Source: Candidatus Profundicultor aquiphilus (GTDB lineage: Bacteria > Atribacterota > Atribacteria > Atribacterales > Caldatribacteriaceae). Taken from it: a DNA stretch of 7,986 bases. The stretch lies in NCBI GenBank assembly GCA_013314795.1, contig JABUEZ010000088.1, forward strand, positions 1-7,986. Direction: 5' to 3'. The notes under the pieces were generated by a model. The model did not search any database. It was not told the DNA's origin and saw only the letters and a list, made by a program, of their open reading frames with translations. A program made the translations under genes and the position numbers. Of this stretch, positions 4,836 to 7,986 are shown one piece after another; the first letter of the stretch is position 1, and each line of letters opens with the position of its first letter.

Positions 4836-5816
4836 GTGAGTGTGGCCAAGGTTGAAATTAAAAGGAGAAAGTTTGGAGTTCTGGTAGACAATGCTTCGCT
4901 GGTGGCTCTGGTTTTGCTGTCCATTTTTCTGGGTCTGGCGAATCCCCGGTTTTTTACTCTCACCAATCTTTCTAACATTCTTGATCTGGTTTCGCCCCTG
5001 GGGATTACCGCCCTGGCGATGGGATTTGTGCTAATGGCGGGGAGCATTGACCTTTCTGTGGAGGGGGTTGCGGGTTTAAGTGGAATCGTGACGAGTTTTC
5101 TGGTTAAAAACCTGGTTAACCAGAATAATTTCGGTTTTTCCGCCTTGCTTGTAGCTCTTCTCGTGGGATTAAGCTGTGGTGTTTTGAACGGGGTGCTTCT
5201 CTATAGGTTCAGAATTCCTTCCTTTATGGTGACTCTGGGGGTTGGTTTTATCACCACTGGTGTGGGAATATTGCTTACCAGGGGGAATACCATTCCTATT
5301 ACCGACTGGGGTTTCCGTCAGATCGGAATGGGAAGGATAGGTCCTGTGCCGGTGGCGTTTTTGCTCACCCTGGGTGTATTTTTTGTCATGTGGTTTTTGA
5401 ATGGGCGAACCATTTTCGGCCGGTATGTCCTGGCCATTGGTGGAGACGAAGCCATTGCCAGAGACCTCGGTATTAACGTCAATCGGACCAAAATCGGCAT
5501 TTTTGGTCTGGCCGGAGCCCTGTATGGGTTTGCCGGGGCAATTTTGACAGCTAAACTTGGTTCTGGGGATATCAATGCCTCCCTTGGTCTTACCTTTGAT
5601 TCCATCAGTTCCTGTGTTCTGGGAGGAATTGCCATCACCGGTGGAGTGGGAAATGCTGTCAAAGTCCTTATTGGTACTTTTATTCTCACCATCCTGCGAA
5701 ATGGGATGATTCTGATGGGCATCAGCCCTTATGTCCAGCAGGGAGTGATTGGGACAATCTTGATCTTTACCGTGGCGCTGACCATTGACCGGAAGAAGAT
5801 CAAGATTATGAAATAG
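4836..5816 (+). CDS. Sugar/polyol ABC importer permease 1 (RbsC-like)
   Basis: A 326-residue inner-membrane protein of the BPD_transp_2 family, of the usual length and with about 8-10 hydrophobic helices. Recognisable motifs are the N-terminal NPRFFTLTNLSNIL, the GSIDLSVEGVAGLSG segment (about 68-82; the 'GxIDLSVG' hallmark of RbsC-type permeases), the RIPSFMVTLG motif, and the cytoplasmic coupling loop GRYVLAIGGDEAIARDLGINV. A glycine-rich LGGIAITGGVGN stretch near the C-terminus is also typical. The GTG start at 4836 follows GGGGAGGG by 6 nt. The usual 'DLSVG' reads DLSVE here. The ATPase gene follows after 13 nt. It probably pairs with the second RbsC-like permease downstream to form a heterodimeric channel (inference). 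Confidence 0.92.
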   Translation: MSVAKVEIKRRKFGVLVDNASLVALVLLSIFLGLANPRFFTLTNLSNILDLVSPLGITALAMGFVLMAGSIDLSVEGVAGLSGIVTSFLVKNLVNQNNFGFSALLVALLVGLSCGVLNGVLLYRFRIPSFMVTLGVGFITTGVGILLTRGNTIPITDWGFRQIGMGRIGPVPVAFLLTLGVFFVMWFLNGRTIFGRYVLAIGGDEAIARDLGINVNRTKIGIFGLAGALYGFAGAILTAKLGSGDINASLGLTFDSISSCVLGGIAITGGVGNAVKVLIGTFILTILRNGMILMGISPYVQQGVIGTILIFTVALTIDRKKIKIMK

Positions 5817-5829
5817 GAGGTTTTTTCCT

Positions 5830-7347
5830 TTGGAAAATCAACCATTGCTGGTAATGAAAAAGATCTGCAAAAGCTTTCCAGGCGTTCGAGCCTTGGATGA
5901 CGTGAGCATTGAGGTTATGCCTCAGGAAATCGTGGGGTTAGTGGGGGAAAACGGGGCTGGCAAAAGCACCCTGATGAAGGTCCTGGCGGGGATATATCAG
6001 CCTGATTCCGGGGAAATCATATTTAATGGGCAGAAAGTTTCCATCCGTGACCCTCAGCAGGCCCGTAATCTCGGTATTGCCATGGTTTTTCAGGAGCAGG
6101 CTGTGTTACCAAACCTGATGGTTTATGAGAATATCTTCCTGGGTAACGAAAAGAAATTCGCCAGCATGGGGGTTATCAATCGTGAAAAAATGATTCGGGA
6201 GGCGGAAAATCTCCTTCGGGAAATAGGGATCACCATTTCTCCTCTGGCATACCTCCACGAATTAACCTTTATGGAAAGGCAGATGGTGGAAATCCTGCGA
6301 AACATCTGGGTGGCCCGCCAGGCAGAGATCAGTAACCCCCTGATTGTTCTGGACGAACCGACCACGGTCCTGGAAGAAAGGGAGGTAGAACTCCTCTTTT
6401 CTAAACTGCGGGAGTTGAAGAAACAGATTTCGGTGATCTACATTTCCCACCGATTGAATGAGGTTGTGGAACTCTGTGATCGGGTGTACGTGATGAAGGA
6501 TGGGAAGAATGCTGCATGTTTCAAAAAGGGGGAGTTTGATGAAGATCTCCTGCGGAGCAAGATGGTAGGTCGGGAGTTTCATGGAGAGTACTACCTGATT
6601 TCTGAACAGGTTGAACCCACCCCCAAAGTGGTTCTGGAACTCAAAAACTGCACCAGAAAAGGAGCGTTTGAAGATGTCAGCTTTCAATTGCGGGAGGGGG
6701 AGATCGTCAGCATCTGTGGAGTAGTGGGCTCAGGGAAAGAGGAGCTTTGCCTTGCCCTGTATGGGTTGATGCCTCTTGATGCCGGAAAAATTTACCTCCA
6801 CGGAAAAGAGGTGCGGATTTCTTCTCCGGCCGAGGCTTTTGCTCTGGGTATTGGGTACATCCCTGAGGACCGGCGCAATGATGGGCTGGTTCTGAACCTT
6901 CCAGTTTTTGAAAATGTTACTCTGCCAATTCTCTACCGCCTTCGGAAAGGACTTTTTCTGGATCGGGAGTCTCAACTGAATGTTTCGAAAAACATGATTG
7001 AGAAGCTGCGCATCAAAACTCCTTCGCCTTTTGCCCTGTGTCGGAATCTCAGTGGGGGCAACCAGCAGAAGGTGGTCCTTTCAAAGTGGTTGCTGTCAAA
7101 GGTGAAAATTTTGATCATGTCGCATCCCACCAGGGGTGTGGATGTGGGAGCCAAGCACGAGATTTATGCCCTGATTCGAGAGTTTACCAGACAGGGCATG
7201 GCCATGATTCTCATCGGTGATAGCTTCGAAGAAGATATCGGTCTGGCCAACCGCATTATTACCATGAAAGACGGAAAAATCACAGCCATTCTTGATGCCA
7301 CGACCTGTAAGCCCAATCCTTCTGATTTAATCGGGTACGTGGTTTAG
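5830..7347 (+). CDS. Sugar/polyol ABC importer ATPase, duplicated (RbsA-like), degenerate second Walker B
   Basis: A 505-residue protein with two nucleotide-binding domains, the normal RbsA/MglA layout. Start TTG 5830 is chosen because AGGAGG (5815-5820) lies 9 nt upstream and the family usually begins just before LLxMxxIxKSFPGVxAL; ATG 5854 is the alternative. NBD1 has Walker A GENGAGKST (39-47), Q-loop Q88, Walker B LIVLDEP (171-177; D175, E176) and H207. Its signature is degenerate (LTFMERQ, 145-151), and an insertion of about five residues precedes Walker B compared with E. coli RbsA. NBD2 has Walker A-like GVVGSGKEE (297-305), a clean signature LSGGNQQK (407-414), but MSHPTRG (430-436) where LDEPTRG is expected. 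It lacks a His switch (GDSFEED). So one ATP site is complete (NBD1 Walkers with NBD2 signature) and the other is degenerate. Confidence 0.92.
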   Translation: MENQPLLVMKKICKSFPGVRALDDVSIEVMPQEIVGLVGENGAGKSTLMKVLAGIYQPDSGEIIFNGQKVSIRDPQQARNLGIAMVFQEQAVLPNLMVYENIFLGNEKKFASMGVINREKMIREAENLLREIGITISPLAYLHELTFMERQMVEILRNIWVARQAEISNPLIVLDEPTTVLEEREVELLFSKLRELKKQISVIYISHRLNEVVELCDRVYVMKDGKNAACFKKGEFDEDLLRSKMVGREFHGEYYLISEQVEPTPKVVLELKNCTRKGAFEDVSFQLREGEIVSICGVVGSGKEELCLALYGLMPLDAGKIYLHGKEVRISSPAEAFALGIGYIPEDRRNDGLVLNLPVFENVTLPILYRLRKGLFLDRESQLNVSKNMIEKLRIKTPSPFALCRNLSGGNQQKVVLSKWLLSKVKILIMSHPTRGVDVGAKHEIYALIREFTRQGMAMILIGDSFEEDIGLANRIITMKDGKITAILDATTCKPNPSDLIGYVV

Positions 7348-7365
7348 TCTGGGGGGCGAGAAGCC

Positions 7366-7986
7366 GTGAGTAAAGATAAAATTCTGGCCTTGAGTGTAGT
7401 TATCTTTATCTTTTTAACCCTTGGTATTACCAATCCCAGTTCTTTTCTCTCTTCGTATAACATGGAAGCACTCCTTGAATACGCCATGACCTATTTTGTG
7501 GCCGGTATTGGTCTAACGTTTGTCATCATGATCGGCAGTATCGACCTTTCCATTGGTTCGATGCTTTCCTTTTTCACCGTTCTTTTCGTGATGTTTTTGA
7601 ATTCTTCTGGTTTCTGGGCCTATTTGCTGGTGCTCATCCTGGGCGCCCTTCTGGGGTTTGCCAATGGCCTTATTTTTACCCGTTTAAAAATTCCCTCCTT
7701 TATCGGCACCTTTGGTGCAGCGGGGATATACCAGAGTCTGGCTCTCATCATTTCCGGTGGAAAACCTATTGGCGTTAAACCCGTGGCCTTCAGGGCTCTT
7801 GATTTTTTGAACGCTCACATCGGTTCTTTAAAGGGATCCCATATTTTGGGCTTTTCCCTCTTTGCCCTCTTTCTGGTTATTCAGTATTACACCCCCTTTG
7901 GCCGGTATGTGTACGCCGTGGGAAACTCTGAGCAAGCCACCAGCCTCAGTGGGGTAAGAGTTTACTGGGTTAAAACCCTCTGTTTC
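7366..7986 (+). CDS. Sugar/polyol ABC importer permease 2 (RbsC-like), 3' end beyond window
   Basis: The frame is open from GTG 7366 to the window end, 207 codons with no stop. It starts 18 nt after the ATPase stop behind a G-rich ribosome site (GGGGGGCGAG, 7351-7360). The protein is a BPD_transp_2 permease. It has an N-terminal helix followed by the NPSSFLSSYNM segment, then IGSIDLSIGSMLS (the RbsC-type hallmark, with the canonical G), RLKIPSFIGTFG, a long GGKPIGVKPVAF loop, and the coupling loop GRYVYAVGNSEQATSLSGVRV. It is clearly a different sequence from permease 1, so not a recent duplicate. Two unlike permeases flanking one duplicated ATPase suggest a heterodimeric channel. The last third of the protein is missing from view. 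Confidence 0.88.
   Translation, partial: MSKDKILALSVVIFIFLTLGITNPSSFLSSYNMEALLEYAMTYFVAGIGLTFVIMIGSIDLSIGSMLSFFTVLFVMFLNSSGFWAYLLVLILGALLGFANGLIFTRLKIPSFIGTFGAAGIYQSLALIISGGKPIGVKPVAFRALDFLNAHIGSLKGSHILGFSLFALFLVIQYYTPFGRYVYAVGNSEQATSLSGVRVYWVKTLCF

Noticed and set aside
5318..5722. 134-codon minus-strand frame inside permease 1
   Set aside because: Antisense to a conserved permease; the Pro/Arg/Ile-rich translation is an artefact of the hydrophobic sense frame.

Overview
The window holds two ABC importer operons on the + strand, separated by a short housekeeping island. It reads as ordinary bacterial chromosome. The GC content looks moderate (near 50% by eye), genes are tightly packed, and GTG and TTG starts are used freely. 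The 60-residue single-cluster ferredoxin closely resembles the Thermotoga type, and together with two solute importers this suggests an anaerobic, possibly thermophilic heterotroph (Thermotogota, Atribacterota or a similar deep lineage). That placement is inference; no phylogenetic marker here settles it.

Region 1 (1-2220) is the distal part of a glycine betaine/choline/proline-type (OpuB/OpuC/ProU) importer. It has the C-terminal end of a membrane permease, a secreted OpuAC-domain binding protein, and an ATPase with a C-terminal CBS-like regulatory tail. Gaps are about 10 nt, so this is one operon whose promoter and 5' genes lie outside the window.

Region 2 (2221-3367) contains a small HEIGH-motif metallopeptidase-family protein, a 4Fe-4S ferredoxin, a tRNA-Glu(TTC) with encoded CCA, and a small Pro/Thr-rich lipoprotein on the minus strand. 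The metallopeptidase has a TATAAT box placed so that transcription could begin at its ATG (a leaderless candidate). The ferredoxin has an extended -10 promoter. The tRNA promoter is bracketed by a perfect 13-bp inverted repeat. Positions 3034-3154 hold only a weak possible terminator. Positions 3368-3520 hold the lipoprotein promoter and a 23-codon mini-ORF, with nothing else recognisable.

Region 3 (3521-7986) is an RbsABC-type (CUT2) sugar/polyol importer operon. A perfect-consensus sigma70-type promoter (TTGACA, 17 bp, TATAAT), with a palindrome over the -35 box, drives a leader of about 174 nt. Next come a type 1 periplasmic binding protein, a strong intercistronic hairpin, a first RbsC-like permease, a duplicated RbsA-like ATPase, and a second, different RbsC-like permease that runs off the window end. 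The binding protein starts with ATG behind a very strong ribosome site. The next three genes start with GTG, TTG and GTG. With the hairpin, this suggests much higher expression of the binding protein than of the membrane parts.

The most noteworthy points are the asymmetric ATPase, whose second Walker B reads MSHP where DEP is expected, the two-permease layout, and the leader/hairpin architecture. I see no new defence, mobile or CRISPR-like system.
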